A stretch of DNA of 19,255 bases from JAUIEH01 sp964483375 (GTDB taxonomy: Bacteria > Pseudomonadota > Alphaproteobacteria > Caulobacterales > Maricaulaceae): the NCBI GenBank assembly GCA_964483375.1, contig CAZABJ010000051.1:1-19255 (forward strand). The letters are read 5' to 3'. The translations under genes and the position numbers were made by a program. Shown here piece by piece: positions 6,041-13,762 of this stretch (the first letter of the stretch is position 1; every line of letters begins with the position of its first letter). The notes beneath the pieces are model-generated. The model did no database searches and had not been told where the DNA came from. It saw only the letters and a list, made by a program, of their open reading frames with translations.

Positions 6041-7714
6041 ATGAGCGAAGTGACCCTGGACCCTGCGGTCGTGCGCGAACTCAGCTCCGACGAGCTTGAC
6101 CGGCTATCCGCCTTTGGCGCGCGCGAGACGAAGGACGCCGGAGAAACGTTGTTCCGCGAAGGCGATCGCGAAATCGCGCTTTGGGTGGTGTTAAGCGGCG
6201 CGGTCGACATCCGGCATCGAGGCGCAGAAGGCGCGCCGACATTGACGACGCTCGGGCCAAACGAATTCGCCGGCGACACCGCGAATATCACCGGCCAGGC
6301 CGCTGTCGCCGAAGCGATGGTCGCCGAAGCCGGCGAGTTTCTGCGCATCGACTACCCCAATCTGCAACGGGTCTTGGTCGAAGACTCGAGCCTGTCTGAC
6401 GCCCTGGTCTCCACGCTGGTGGCGCGTCGCGCCTACCAGCGCGCATCCGGCCGCACTTCCATCAGCCTTATCGGCCGACGCTACGATCGGCACGCCTTCG
6501 CGATCCGGGACCTGCTGGAGAAAAACGCCATCCCCTATGTGTGGCTGGACGCAGACGACGATTCGGAAGCTTCCGCGGTTTTGAATTGCCGCGGCCTGAG
6601 CCGAGAGACGCTGCCGGTCCTTGTGGACGCGAACGGCGCCGCCGCACAACCCAAACTATGCGAGGTCTCCGAACGCTACGGGCTGTCGCTGCTTCCCGGA
6701 GAGGAGCGGGTGGATGTCGTGGTCGTCGGCGCGGGCCCCGCAGGATTGTCGGCGTCGGTTTATGCCGCGTCTGAGGGGCTGAGCGTGGTGACCCTCGACA
6801 GCGGCGCGCCCGGCGGCCAAGCCGGCACCAGCTCGAAGATCGAAAACTATCTGGGGTTTCCCACCGGCGTCTCCGGCCGGGAGCTCGCCGAGCGGGCCTG
6901 GGTGCAGGCCCAGAAATTCGGCGCGCGCATCGCTGCGACCGCCGCGGTGGTGGGGCTGGAGAAGGACGCAGGCGGTTATCGGCTTCAACTCGCCGACGGC
7001 CGCGCGGTGAAGAGCCGGTCGGTCGTGCTGGCCTCAGGCGCGCGGTATCGCCGGCTTCCCGTGGAGGGCCTTGAGGAGTTTGAAGACCGAGGCGTCTATT
7101 ACGGCGCGACCCAAGTCGAGGCGCAGCTGTGCGGCAACCAACCCGTCGCGGTGGTCGGAGCGGGCAACTCCGCCGGCCAGGCTGCGATGTTCCTTTCCCA
7201 GACCGCTGAAGCCGTTCACATGGTCTTTCGCCGGGCCTCGATGCGGGACTCCATGTCGGAGTATCTGGTGCGGCGGCTTGAAGAGACGCCCAACGTCCAC
7301 CTCCATCCGTTCTCTGAAGTCGAAGCGCTAAGGGGCTGCGAAGCTCGACTGCGCGGGGTCGTGGTGCGGAACAACCAAACCCAGCAACGCTCCCAGCTCG
7401 ACACGCCGTTCTTGTTTCTCTTTTTGGGCGCGGACCCGAATGTGGATTGGCTGCAGAGCGATTTTTGCCGAGACGAAAAAGGCTTCGTCCGCACGGGAGA
7501 AACCTTGGCGCCGGCGGAATTGGTGACTGCGGGATGGTCGCTGTCGCGCATGCCGACGCATTATGAAACCTGCTGGCCGCGGGTTTACGCGGTCGGCGAT
7601 TTGCGCGCGGGCTCTGTCAAACGGGTCGCCTCCGCAGTCGGGGAAGGCGCGGTGGTCGTATCCGCCGTGCATGACGGTTTGGCGGAAATGGCCCGCGCGA
7701 GCGAGCCCGCTTAG
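6041..7714 (+). CDS. Cyclic nucleotide-binding domain / thioredoxin reductase-like FAD oxidoreductase fusion
   Basis: The start at 6041 is chosen over an upstream ATG (5972) because GGAGG lies at 6028-6032 with 8-nt spacing. The 557-residue product has three parts. Residues 1-130 form a cyclic-nucleotide-binding-like sensor domain (LFREGDREIALWVVLSGAVDI). Residues about 138-215 form a thioredoxin/glutaredoxin-like domain with no active-site cysteine pair. Residues 222-557 form a thioredoxin-reductase-like flavoprotein with FAD motif VVGAGPAGL (228-236), APGGQAG, NADPH motif GAGNSAGQAA (373-382) and C-terminal FAD motif VYAVGD (515-520). The CxxC of true thioredoxin reductases (CATCD) is replaced by GATQVEA (355-361), so it cannot reduce thioredoxin by the usual route. 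The family is known but its substrate is not. The stop overlaps that of the convergent cinA-like gene. Confidence 0.92.
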   Translation: MSEVTLDPAVVRELSSDELDRLSAFGARETKDAGETLFREGDREIALWVVLSGAVDIRHRGAEGAPTLTTLGPNEFAGDTANITGQAAVAEAMVAEAGEFLRIDYPNLQRVLVEDSSLSDALVSTLVARRAYQRASGRTSISLIGRRYDRHAFAIRDLLEKNAIPYVWLDADDDSEASAVLNCRGLSRETLPVLVDANGAAAQPKLCEVSERYGLSLLPGEERVDVVVVGAGPAGLSASVYAASEGLSVVTLDSGAPGGQAGTSSKIENYLGFPTGVSGRELAERAWVQAQKFGARIAATAAVVGLEKDAGGYRLQLADGRAVKSRSVVLASGARYRRLPVEGLEEFEDRGVYYGATQVEAQLCGNQPVAVVGAGNSAGQAAMFLSQTAEAVHMVFRRASMRDSMSEYLVRRLEETPNVHLHPFSEVEALRGCEARLRGVVVRNNQTQQRSQLDTPFLFLFLGADPNVDWLQSDFCRDEKGFVRTGETLAPAELVTAGWSLSRMPTHYETCWPRVYAVGDLRAGSVKRVASAVGEGAVVVSAVHDGLAEMARASEPA

Positions 7715-8490
7715 GCGTCCTCCAACCGTTCCGGGGCGCCGCCGACGGAGCGGACCAAGGCCTCCAGCGCAGTCGCCGCGGCTTCAAGCGCCGCCTCATC
7801 GCCGCTGCGCGCCACCAAATGCACCCCGTAATCCTGGGCGGACTTGAAATAGGGATAGCTCCCCAGCGCGACCTGGGGCGTCTTCGTCTGCAGCGCGCCC
7901 AGCGCCTCGCCGATATCGCCCTCTCGCACCCCCTCCGCACGGACCGTCCGGCTCGCGACCACCCGTCCGCCCTCCAGGCGCGGCCCTACGTCTTGGAGCA
8001 TCCCGCGCATGATCCCAGGCACCCCGGCGAGCACGAACACGTTCTCCATCTGAAACCCGGGCGCGCCGGTGGTGGGATTGCGGATCAAGCGCGCGCCGTC
8101 AGGCACCCGCGCCATGCGGCGGCGCGCCGGGGTGAGCGTTTCCCCCCGCGCCGCGTAAAGCTCTTCGAGCATGGCCAGCGCATCGTCGCGCTCCCCGACG
8201 GCGGCGGAAAACGCCGCGCCGATGGCGTCTGCGGTGATGTCGTCATGGGTGGGACCGATGCCGCCGGTGGTGAACACATAGTCGTAGTCCGACCGGAGTA
8301 CGTTGACCGCGGAAACGATGGCGGTTTCGTCATCCGCCACGATGCGCGTTTCACGCACCTGCACGCCAAGCGGGCCCAAAAACTGTGCGATCGCTTGAAG
8401 GTTCGCATCGCGGGTGCGGCCGGACAGCAACTCGTCGCCGATGAGCAGCACCGCGGCGGTCACCTCGCGGGCGGGCTGAGAAACGCTCAC
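7711..8490 (-). CDS. CinA-like molybdopterin-binding domain protein (competence/damage-inducible protein A family)
   Basis: The 259-residue product carries the MoCF/MoaB-Mog fold: VLLIGDELLSGRTRDAN (14-30), the glycine motif TTGGIGPTHDDIT (74-86), and PGFQMENVFVLAGVP in the middle. These match the N-terminal half of CinA. The C-terminal PncC-type nicotinamide-nucleotide amidase domain of ~415-residue CinA is absent, so this is the short COG1058 form, found in some bacteria as a separate protein; relatives have been linked to ADP-ribose pyrophosphatase activity. The start is GTG at 8488-8490, with AGGAG about 8 bases upstream on the coding strand. It is divergent from sfsA (56-bp gap), and its stop overlaps that of the cNMP/TrxB-like gene. 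Confidence 0.9.
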   Translation of the reverse strand: MSVSQPAREVTAAVLLIGDELLSGRTRDANLQAIAQFLGPLGVQVRETRIVADDETAIVSAVNVLRSDYDYVFTTGGIGPTHDDITADAIGAAFSAAVGERDDALAMLEELYAARGETLTPARRRMARVPDGARLIRNPTTGAPGFQMENVFVLAGVPGIMRGMLQDVGPRLEGGRVVASRTVRAEGVREGDIGEALGALQTKTPQVALGSYPYFKSAQDYGVHLVARSGDEAALEAAATALEALVRSVGGAPERLEDA

Positions 8491-8546
8491 AGAAGGTTCT
8501 CCTGTCAGGGGCGGACAATGCGGGCCGAACGCCTATGCTTCCCGCC

Positions 8547-9269
8547 ATGCAGTTTTCCAAGCCGCTTATCGAAGGCCGTCTTGAGCGCCGCTACAAGCGT
8601 TTCCTCGCCGATGTGACGGCGCCCGGCATCGGTCTGGTGACCGCCCATTGCCCCAATCCCGGCGCGATGCTGGGCGTCGCGCCTCCAGGCGCACGGGTCT
8701 GGCTGAGCGCCTCAGACAATCCTAAGCGCAAACTCAAGCACACCCTTGAGCTGGTGGAAGTCGACGACACGCTGGTGGGGGTGAACACCAACGCCCCCAA
8801 TGCGCTCGCCGAGGAGGCTGTGGCGGCGGGCGTCATCCCTGAATTGTCCGATTACCAGAGCCTGCGCAGGGAAGTGCGCTATGGGACCAACAGCCGGATC
8901 GACCTTTTGCTGCGCCATGACGACCGACCGGACTGCTTCGTCGAGGTGAAGAACGTCCACTTGCGACGCCGACCCGGCCTTGCGGAGTTCCCCGATTGCG
9001 TCACCACGCGCGGGGCGAAGCATCTCAAAGAATTGGCCGAGCAGGTCGACGCGGGCGCGCGGGCGGTTCAGCTGTTCATCATTCAGCGTGCGGACTGCGA
9101 GCGCTTCGCCTTGGCTAAGGATCTCGATCCCGGCTACGCCGCCGCCTTCGCAGAGGCGACCGCGCGCGGCGTCGAGCCGCTCGCCTATGCTTGCGCCGTT
9201 ACGCCGGCGGGCATCGAAGTGACCCAGCGCGTCCCCATTGAGATCTCCGCCGCAATCTCGGCGCCCTGA
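8547..9269 (+). CDS. sfsA: Sugar fermentation stimulation protein SfsA homologue
   Basis: The 240-residue product matches SfsA throughout: PLIEGRLERRYKRFLADV at the start, VTAHCPNPGAMLG (31-43), HTLELVEVDDTLVGVNT, YGTNSRIDLLL (112-122), FVEVKNVHL (131-139) and HLKELAEQVDAGARAVQLFI. Asp119, Glu133 and Lys135 fit the PD-(D/E)XK nuclease-like core known for this family. E. coli SfsA was linked to maltose metabolism and DNA binding; its biochemical role is unsettled. I prefer the ATG at 8547 to the one four codons earlier (8535), because homologues begin at the M-[KQ]-F position. No strong ribosome binding site precedes either ATG. Neighbours map and radC are common companions in alphaproteobacteria. 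Confidence 0.95.
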   Translation: MQFSKPLIEGRLERRYKRFLADVTAPGIGLVTAHCPNPGAMLGVAPPGARVWLSASDNPKRKLKHTLELVEVDDTLVGVNTNAPNALAEEAVAAGVIPELSDYQSLRREVRYGTNSRIDLLLRHDDRPDCFVEVKNVHLRRRPGLAEFPDCVTTRGAKHLKELAEQVDAGARAVQLFIIQRADCERFALAKDLDPGYAAAFAEATARGVEPLAYACAVTPAGIEVTQRVPIEISAAISAP

Positions 9270-9357
9270 GCCGCGAAGTCGTCGCAATCTCGTCAGCGCC
9301 TCGCCGCATCGACGCCGTCGTGATATCGGCCGCGGGAAGAACCGAGGGGACGGTCCT

Positions 9358-9915
9358 ATGAGCGAGTTCACCGAAGCCCAGGCGGAAAGTCTGGCGATGA
9401 GCGCCCGGCTGGCGGCGGCGCAGACGCAATACGCCGTATTCGTCACCGGCACCGAACGCATCATCGACAGACGCGCGGAGGTCAGCCGGTTCTTTTTGAC
9501 GCTGAACACGGCGCTCGCCGGCGGCATCGGCTTCTTTTTCGAGCGCGCCCTGAAAGCGACCGACGCCGCCGCCAATCAAAGCGTCCTGGTCGGGATCCTT
9601 TGCTTGGCGGGGATCGCGGCGTGTTACATTTGGCGCGCGGTCATCGTTTCGTACCGACGCATGTTGAACAATCGCTACGAGGTCATTCGCGAGCTCGAAG
9701 GCGACCTGCCGCTGCGTCCGCATCAACAAGAAATGGATTTGATGGGCCAGCCAGGGCGCAACGCGCCCGTCACCAATCTGGAACTGCGCGTGCCGATCTT
9801 GTTCATCCTGGCCTATCTGGGCGTGTTCGCTCTGCAAATGCCCGGCATTTTGGACGTCACCTGCGGCGGGCTGGCGCAATTCGACATTGCAAGCCAGATG
9901 TGTCCGGCGAGCTGA
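9358..9915 (+). CDS. RipA-family-like integral membrane protein
   Basis: The 185-residue product has three hydrophobic segments (about 45-61, 76-98 and 145-163). An N-terminal cytoplasmic helix contains RRAEVSRFFLTLNTAL. Between segments two and three lies a conserved soluble stretch with YRRMLNNRYEVIRELEGDLPL and LELRVPILF. This pattern resembles the RipA family of octameric inner-membrane proteins first described in Francisella; my recognition is by motif order only. GAGGGGA about 8 bases before the ATG at 9358 decides the start, rather than the open frame further upstream. It lies 88 bp after sfsA and 83 bp before map, so it may be in the same operon. The C-terminus has two cysteines (CGG and MC) in a non-membrane tail. 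Confidence 0.65.
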   Translation: MSEFTEAQAESLAMSARLAAAQTQYAVFVTGTERIIDRRAEVSRFFLTLNTALAGGIGFFFERALKATDAAANQSVLVGILCLAGIAACYIWRAVIVSYRRMLNNRYEVIRELEGDLPLRPHQQEMDLMGQPGRNAPVTNLELRVPILFILAYLGVFALQMPGILDVTCGGLAQFDIASQMCPAS

Positions 9916-10001
9916 CTGGCGCGCTTCGTTCATTGCGCGGAAAGCGGGATGGGACCATCTTAGGCGCCTGGGAACGCACCGCCTGTGAGCAGTCCGGCAT
10001 G

Positions 10002-10826
10002 ATGAACAAGACCGCGGTCGCCCGCGCCGCGCGCGAAGACACTCGCTCAATCGCCCTGCATGACGGGGTCGAGGCCTTTGACGGCATGCGGAAAGCCGGC
10101 CGGCTCGCGGCGGAGTGCCTTGATATGCTCGCGTCGCATGTGACCCCCGGCGTGACGACCGAGCGGCTGGACGACTTGGCGCGCGCATTCGCGCTCGACC
10201 ACGGCGCGACCCCGGCATGCCTGTTCTATCGCGGCTATGAAAAGACGATTTGCACGTCGATCAATCGCGTCGTCTGCCACGGCATTCCTGAGCCCAAGCC
10301 TTTGCGGGACGGCGATATCGTCAATATCGACGTGACCCTGATCGTCGACGGTTGGCACGGCGACACAAGCCGCATGTATCCAGTGGGCGAAATCAAACGG
10401 GCCGCCGAACGTCTCATCGACGCCACCTATGAAGCGATGATGCTCGGCATCGCCCAGGTGCGTCCCGGCGCCACCGTCGGAGATATCGGAGCGGCCATCG
10501 AGGCGCACGCCCTGGCGCAGCGGTTTTCCGTCGTCACCGATTTTTGCGGCCATGGCATTGGCCGGAACTTCCATGAAGCGCCCAATGTCGTGCATGTGGG
10601 GCCGCCCGGTTCGGGCCCAGAGCTGCGCGAAGGCATGTTTTTCACGATCGAGCCGATGATCAACGCCGGCAAGCCCGAAGTGAAAGTTCTCGCCGACGGC
10701 TGGACGGCGGTGACCCGGGACCGGTCCCTGTCCGCCCAGTTCGAACACACCATCGGGGTGACCGCCGAGGGCGCCGAAATCTTCACGCGCTCTCCCGCCG
10801 GGCTCGACCGTCCGCCCTATTCGTGA
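10002..10826 (+). CDS. map: Type I methionine aminopeptidase
   Basis: Removes the initiator Met from nascent proteins in the cytosol. All metal-site residues are present: counted from the ATG at 9999, His94 (CHGIP), Asp111 (NIDVTLIVDGW), Asp122 (HGDTSRMYP), His185 (CGHGIGRNFHE), Glu218 (TIEPMI) and Glu249 (QFEHTI). The Asp-Asp, His-Glu and Glu-Glu spacings equal those of the E. coli enzyme. The ~20-residue extension before the domain and the double ATG (9999 and 10002) leave the start uncertain. No good ribosome binding site is visible, and a shorter start cannot be excluded. The stop TGA overlaps the GTG start of radC in the string GTGA (10823-10826), indicating translational coupling. Confidence 0.95.
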   Translation: MNKTAVARAAREDTRSIALHDGVEAFDGMRKAGRLAAECLDMLASHVTPGVTTERLDDLARAFALDHGATPACLFYRGYEKTICTSINRVVCHGIPEPKPLRDGDIVNIDVTLIVDGWHGDTSRMYPVGEIKRAAERLIDATYEAMMLGIAQVRPGATVGDIGAAIEAHALAQRFSVVTDFCGHGIGRNFHEAPNVVHVGPPGSGPELREGMFFTIEPMINAGKPEVKVLADGWTAVTRDRSLSAQFEHTIGVTAEGAEIFTRSPAGLDRPPYS

Positions 10827-11539
10827 GCGAGCCTGACCAACGCGCCCGCGTCGCCGAGGCGGCGGCGGACCAGCATCACCACGGCCACCGCGACCGGCTT
10901 CGCGCGCGGTTTCGCGACGGCGGCCCCTCGGCGCTGGCGGACTACGAGCTTTTAGAGTTGGTGTTGTTCCGCGCCATTCCCCGAAAAGACGTGAAGCCGC
11001 TCGCCAAGCGCCTCATCGCCCAATTGGGAGGATTTGCTGAGGTGATCGCTGCGCCCATGGCGCGGCTGGTCGCCATTGACGGGGTCTCGGAGCGAACCGC
11101 GCTTGAGCTGAAAATCGTGCAAGCCGCCGCAGAGCGCGCCGCGCGCGAGCAAGTGCTCGACCGCCCCGTGATTTCAAGCTGGACCGCACTCTTGGACTAC
11201 TGCCGCACCGTCATGGCGCGCGAGGGCGTCGAGCAGTTCCGGGTGCTGTTTCTGGACAAGAAAAACCGTCTGATTGCGGACGAGCTGATGGGCCGCGGCA
11301 CTGTCGACCAGGCGCCCGTTTATGTCCGCGAAGTGCTGCACCGCGCGCTCCATGTCGGCGCCACGGCGATGATCTTGGCGCACAACCACCCTTCCGGCGA
11401 CCCCACGCCGAGCCAAGCCGATATCGATATGACCCGGGCCATCATCGACGCCGCCCACCCCTTGGGCGTCACCGTCCATGATCACATCGTCATCGCGCGG
11501 GAGCGGGTGGCGAGCTTTAAGCAGTTGGGTCTGCTGTAA
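10823..11539 (+). CDS. radC: RadC family JAB/MPN-domain protein
   Basis: The 238-residue product starts with GTG overlapping the map stop. It has the RadC layout: an N-terminal helix-hairpin-helix-like part (LADYELLELVLF at 38-49, then LVAIDGVSERTALELK at 82-97) and a JAB/MPN metallo-domain (about 115-238). The JAMM motif HNHPSGDPTPSQAD (187-200) is intact, with His187, His189 and Asp200, plus Glu170 upstream. RadC was once linked to DNA repair, but a clear cellular role is not established; JAMM chemistry suggests a metal-dependent hydrolase. The GTG start and 4-base overlap suggest that it depends on translation of map. It ends 49 bp before purB. Confidence 0.95.
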   Translation: MSEPDQRARVAEAAADQHHHGHRDRLRARFRDGGPSALADYELLELVLFRAIPRKDVKPLAKRLIAQLGGFAEVIAAPMARLVAIDGVSERTALELKIVQAAAERAAREQVLDRPVISSWTALLDYCRTVMAREGVEQFRVLFLDKKNRLIADELMGRGTVDQAPVYVREVLHRALHVGATAMILAHNHPSGDPTPSQADIDMTRAIIDAAHPLGVTVHDHIVIARERVASFKQLGLL

Positions 11540-11588
11540 TTGGGCTGATCGGCCCTGCCCGTCCGCCTCAAACAAAGAGGAACTCGCT

Positions 11589-12914
11589 ATGGTGATCGCG
11601 CGTTACGCCCGCTCTGACATGACCGAACTTTGGTCGGCCGAGACCAAATATCGGATCTGGTTTGAGATCGAGGCGCATGCGTGCGACGCGCTTGCGGCCA
11701 TCGGGGTGATCCCCGCGAGCGCCGCGCAAGCGGTCTGGACGGCGAAAGACGTGAAGTTCGACGTCGACCGGATCGATGAAATCGAGCGCGAAGTCAAACA
11801 CGACGTCATCGCGTTTCTGACCCACCTCGCCGAGCATGTGGGCCCTGACGCACGCTTCGTTCATCAGGGTTTGACGTCCTCGGACGTCCTCGACACGGCG
11901 TTCGCCGTTCAACTCAGCCGTGCCGCCGATATCTTGCTCGACGGGGTGGAACGGGTGCGTCGCGCGCTTCGCGACAGAGCGTTTGAGCATCGCCGCACCG
12001 CCTGCATCGGGCGGAGCCACGGCGTTCACGCCGAGCCCACGACGTTCGGTCTGAAACTCGCTCAGGCTTTCGCCGAGTTCACGCGCGCCCGCGAGCGCCT
12101 GCTCGTGGCGCGCGCCGAAGTCGCGACATGCGCAATCTCAGGCGCGGCAGGGACATTCGCTAATGTGGACCCCCGTGTGGAAGCGCATGTGGCCGAAAAA
12201 ATGGGACTTTCGGTCGAGCCGATTTCCACCCAAGTCATCCCGCGCGATCGACACGCGGCCTATTTCGCCGCGCTTGGGGTGATCGCGAGCTCTATCGAGA
12301 GGCTTGCGACAGAAATCCGCCATCTCCAACGCACCGAAGTGCGCGAGGTGGAAGAAGCGTTCTCCAAGGGCCAGAAAGGCTCCTCGGCCATGCCGCATAA
12401 GCGTAACCCGGTGCTCACCGAAAACCTGACCGGTCTCGCGCGCCTGGTCCGCTCCACCGTCACCCCGGCGCTCGAGAACGTCGCCCTCTGGCATGAACGA
12501 GACATCTCTCATTCCAGCGTGGAGCGCGGCATCGGGCCTGACGCCACCGTGCATCTGGACTTCGCGCTCCACCGCATGGCGCAGGTCATCGAAGGGCTGG
12601 TCATAGACGCCGAGCGCATGCGGGCGAACCTGGAGAGTTCAGGGGAGCTCTACGAATCCCAGCGCGTGCTCTTGGCGCTCACCCAAGCCGGGCTGACGCG
12701 CGAGGACGCCTACAGGCTCGTGCAACGCAACGCCATGCGGACATGGGCGGGCGAAGGCGGACTGCACGCGTTGTTGAGCGAAGACGAGGACGTCATCGCC
12801 GCGCTCGGACCCCAGGGTCTGGCGGCGTGCTTCGACTTAGACCGCCACCTTGCTCATGTGGACACGATTTTTGAGCGGGTCTTCGCCGAAACCGCCGTCG
12901 ATGCGGCCGTTTAG
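11589..12914 (+). CDS. purB: Adenylosuccinate lyase
   Basis: Catalyses two fumarate-releasing steps of purine synthesis: SAICAR to AICAR, and adenylosuccinate to AMP. The 441-residue product is full length and shows MVIARYARSDMTELWS at the N-terminus, HQGLTSSDVLDT, GRSHGVHAEPTTFG and the family signature SSAMPHKRNP (265-274) carrying the catalytic serine of the flexible loop. AGAGGA at about 11576-11581 with 7-nt spacing supports the ATG at 11589 over earlier in-frame codons inside radC. It precedes the purC-purS-purQ-purL cluster by about 2 kb of unrelated genes, and its stop overlaps that of the convergent small lipoprotein gene. Confidence 0.97.
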   Translation: MVIARYARSDMTELWSAETKYRIWFEIEAHACDALAAIGVIPASAAQAVWTAKDVKFDVDRIDEIEREVKHDVIAFLTHLAEHVGPDARFVHQGLTSSDVLDTAFAVQLSRAADILLDGVERVRRALRDRAFEHRRTACIGRSHGVHAEPTTFGLKLAQAFAEFTRARERLLVARAEVATCAISGAAGTFANVDPRVEAHVAEKMGLSVEPISTQVIPRDRHAAYFAALGVIASSIERLATEIRHLQRTEVREVEEAFSKGQKGSSAMPHKRNPVLTENLTGLARLVRSTVTPALENVALWHERDISHSSVERGIGPDATVHLDFALHRMAQVIEGLVIDAERMRANLESSGELYESQRVLLALTQAGLTREDAYRLVQRNAMRTWAGEGGLHALLSEDEDVIAALGPQGLAACFDLDRHLAHVDTIFERVFAETAVDAAV

Positions 12915-13171
12915 CGCCGCACGCCGCGGGCGAGATCGAGTTCGTCCTGAAGCGCGGTGAGTTGCGCCTCAAGCTCGGCGATTTGCTCCGCCAAGGCGTC
13001 TCGTTCCGCCTCGGTCGCAGCCAAAGTCTCGATAAGCCGGGCGTTCTCCGCCTGAACATCGGCCATGGTCGGCTGAGACCCGACAAGCCCGCCGAAGCCT
13101 GTCGACCCGCAGCTGGCCGCGAGGACGCCGAACGCCGCTGCGGCGGCCAATTTGGCTGACTTGGTTTTCAT
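12911..13171 (-). CDS. Small coiled-coil lipoprotein
   Basis: The 86-residue product has a lipoprotein signal peptide ending VLAASC (Cys21), a short Gly/Ser linker (GSTGFGGLVGS), and then an almost continuous heptad-like helix from about 37 to 82 (ENARLIETLAATEAERDALA, EQIAELEAQLTALQDELDLA). This is the layout of Lpp-like or BraB-like small envelope lipoproteins, but I cannot assign a family. The ATG at 13171 is chosen over one 18 codons upstream because AGAGG lies a few bases before it and the signal peptide starts there (MKTKSAK). The stop overlaps the purB stop in TTAG. It is divergent from the thioredoxin-like gene, with 165 bp between. Confidence 0.75.
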   Translation of the reverse strand: MKTKSAKLAAAAAFGVLAASCGSTGFGGLVGSQPTMADVQAENARLIETLAATEAERDALAEQIAELEAQLTALQDELDLARGVRR

Positions 13172-13336
13172 CCGACCTCTCCCCTCATCGAACCCGACAC
13201 GGCCCGCGTTGACCGTGCTCTCCACACCAATGCGGCTCGCAACAACGTGAGTGGCGCAGCTGGGCGCACCTCATCACTATTCCGCACAAACAAGCGGCGA
13301 TTCTAGCGCCGCGTCGCCATCCCCCGGAGCCTCCCC

Positions 13337-13762
13337 ATGCGCGCCCTTTTCGCCTCTCTCGCCCTCTTCGCTTTCGCCGCCCCGGCCAACGCTCAGGACG
13401 CCGTCGCGGACGCTGTCGCCGAAGCGCCCGCCGAACGCCCGGTCGTGGCTGCGATGTTCTACTCAGGCTTTTGTGGCGCGTGCCGCATCCTCGAACCGCG
13501 GATCGAAGCGATTATGCCGGCCTTTGAAGACCGCTCAGTCACCTTCGTGGAGTTCAATCAAACCTGGAGCGCGTTTAACGGCGCGAGCCTGACCCGTCTC
13601 GCCGAGACCCATCAAATCTCGGATGTCTGGGAAAATCGCCGCGGCGGCACGGGCTTCATGGTGATCGTCGACCCCGCGTCGGGGCGTGAACTCGACATCA
13701 TCACGGTGCGGGATTCCGAAGCGGACATCTACCAGCGCATCGACGAGGCCTTGAGCTCCTAA
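13337..13762 (+). CDS. Periplasmic thioredoxin-like protein
   Basis: The 141-residue product starts with a signal peptide (MRALFASLALFAFAAPANAQ, cleavage about 20). The mature domain is thioredoxin-like: VVAAMFYSGFCGACRILEPR (36-55) has the redox pair C46-G-A-C49 after a beta strand, followed by VTFVEFNQT. The place where thioredoxins carry the cis-Pro has RGGTGFMVIVD (102-112), with no proline before the last strands. It may be a thiol oxidoreductase for envelope proteins; substrates are unknown. GGAG at 13326-13329 with 7-nt spacing gives the start. Its stop overlaps that of the convergent acetyltransferase gene. Confidence 0.8.
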   Translation: MRALFASLALFAFAAPANAQDAVADAVAEAPAERPVVAAMFYSGFCGACRILEPRIEAIMPAFEDRSVTFVEFNQTWSAFNGASLTRLAETHQISDVWENRRGGTGFMVIVDPASGRELDIITVRDSEADIYQRIDEALSS

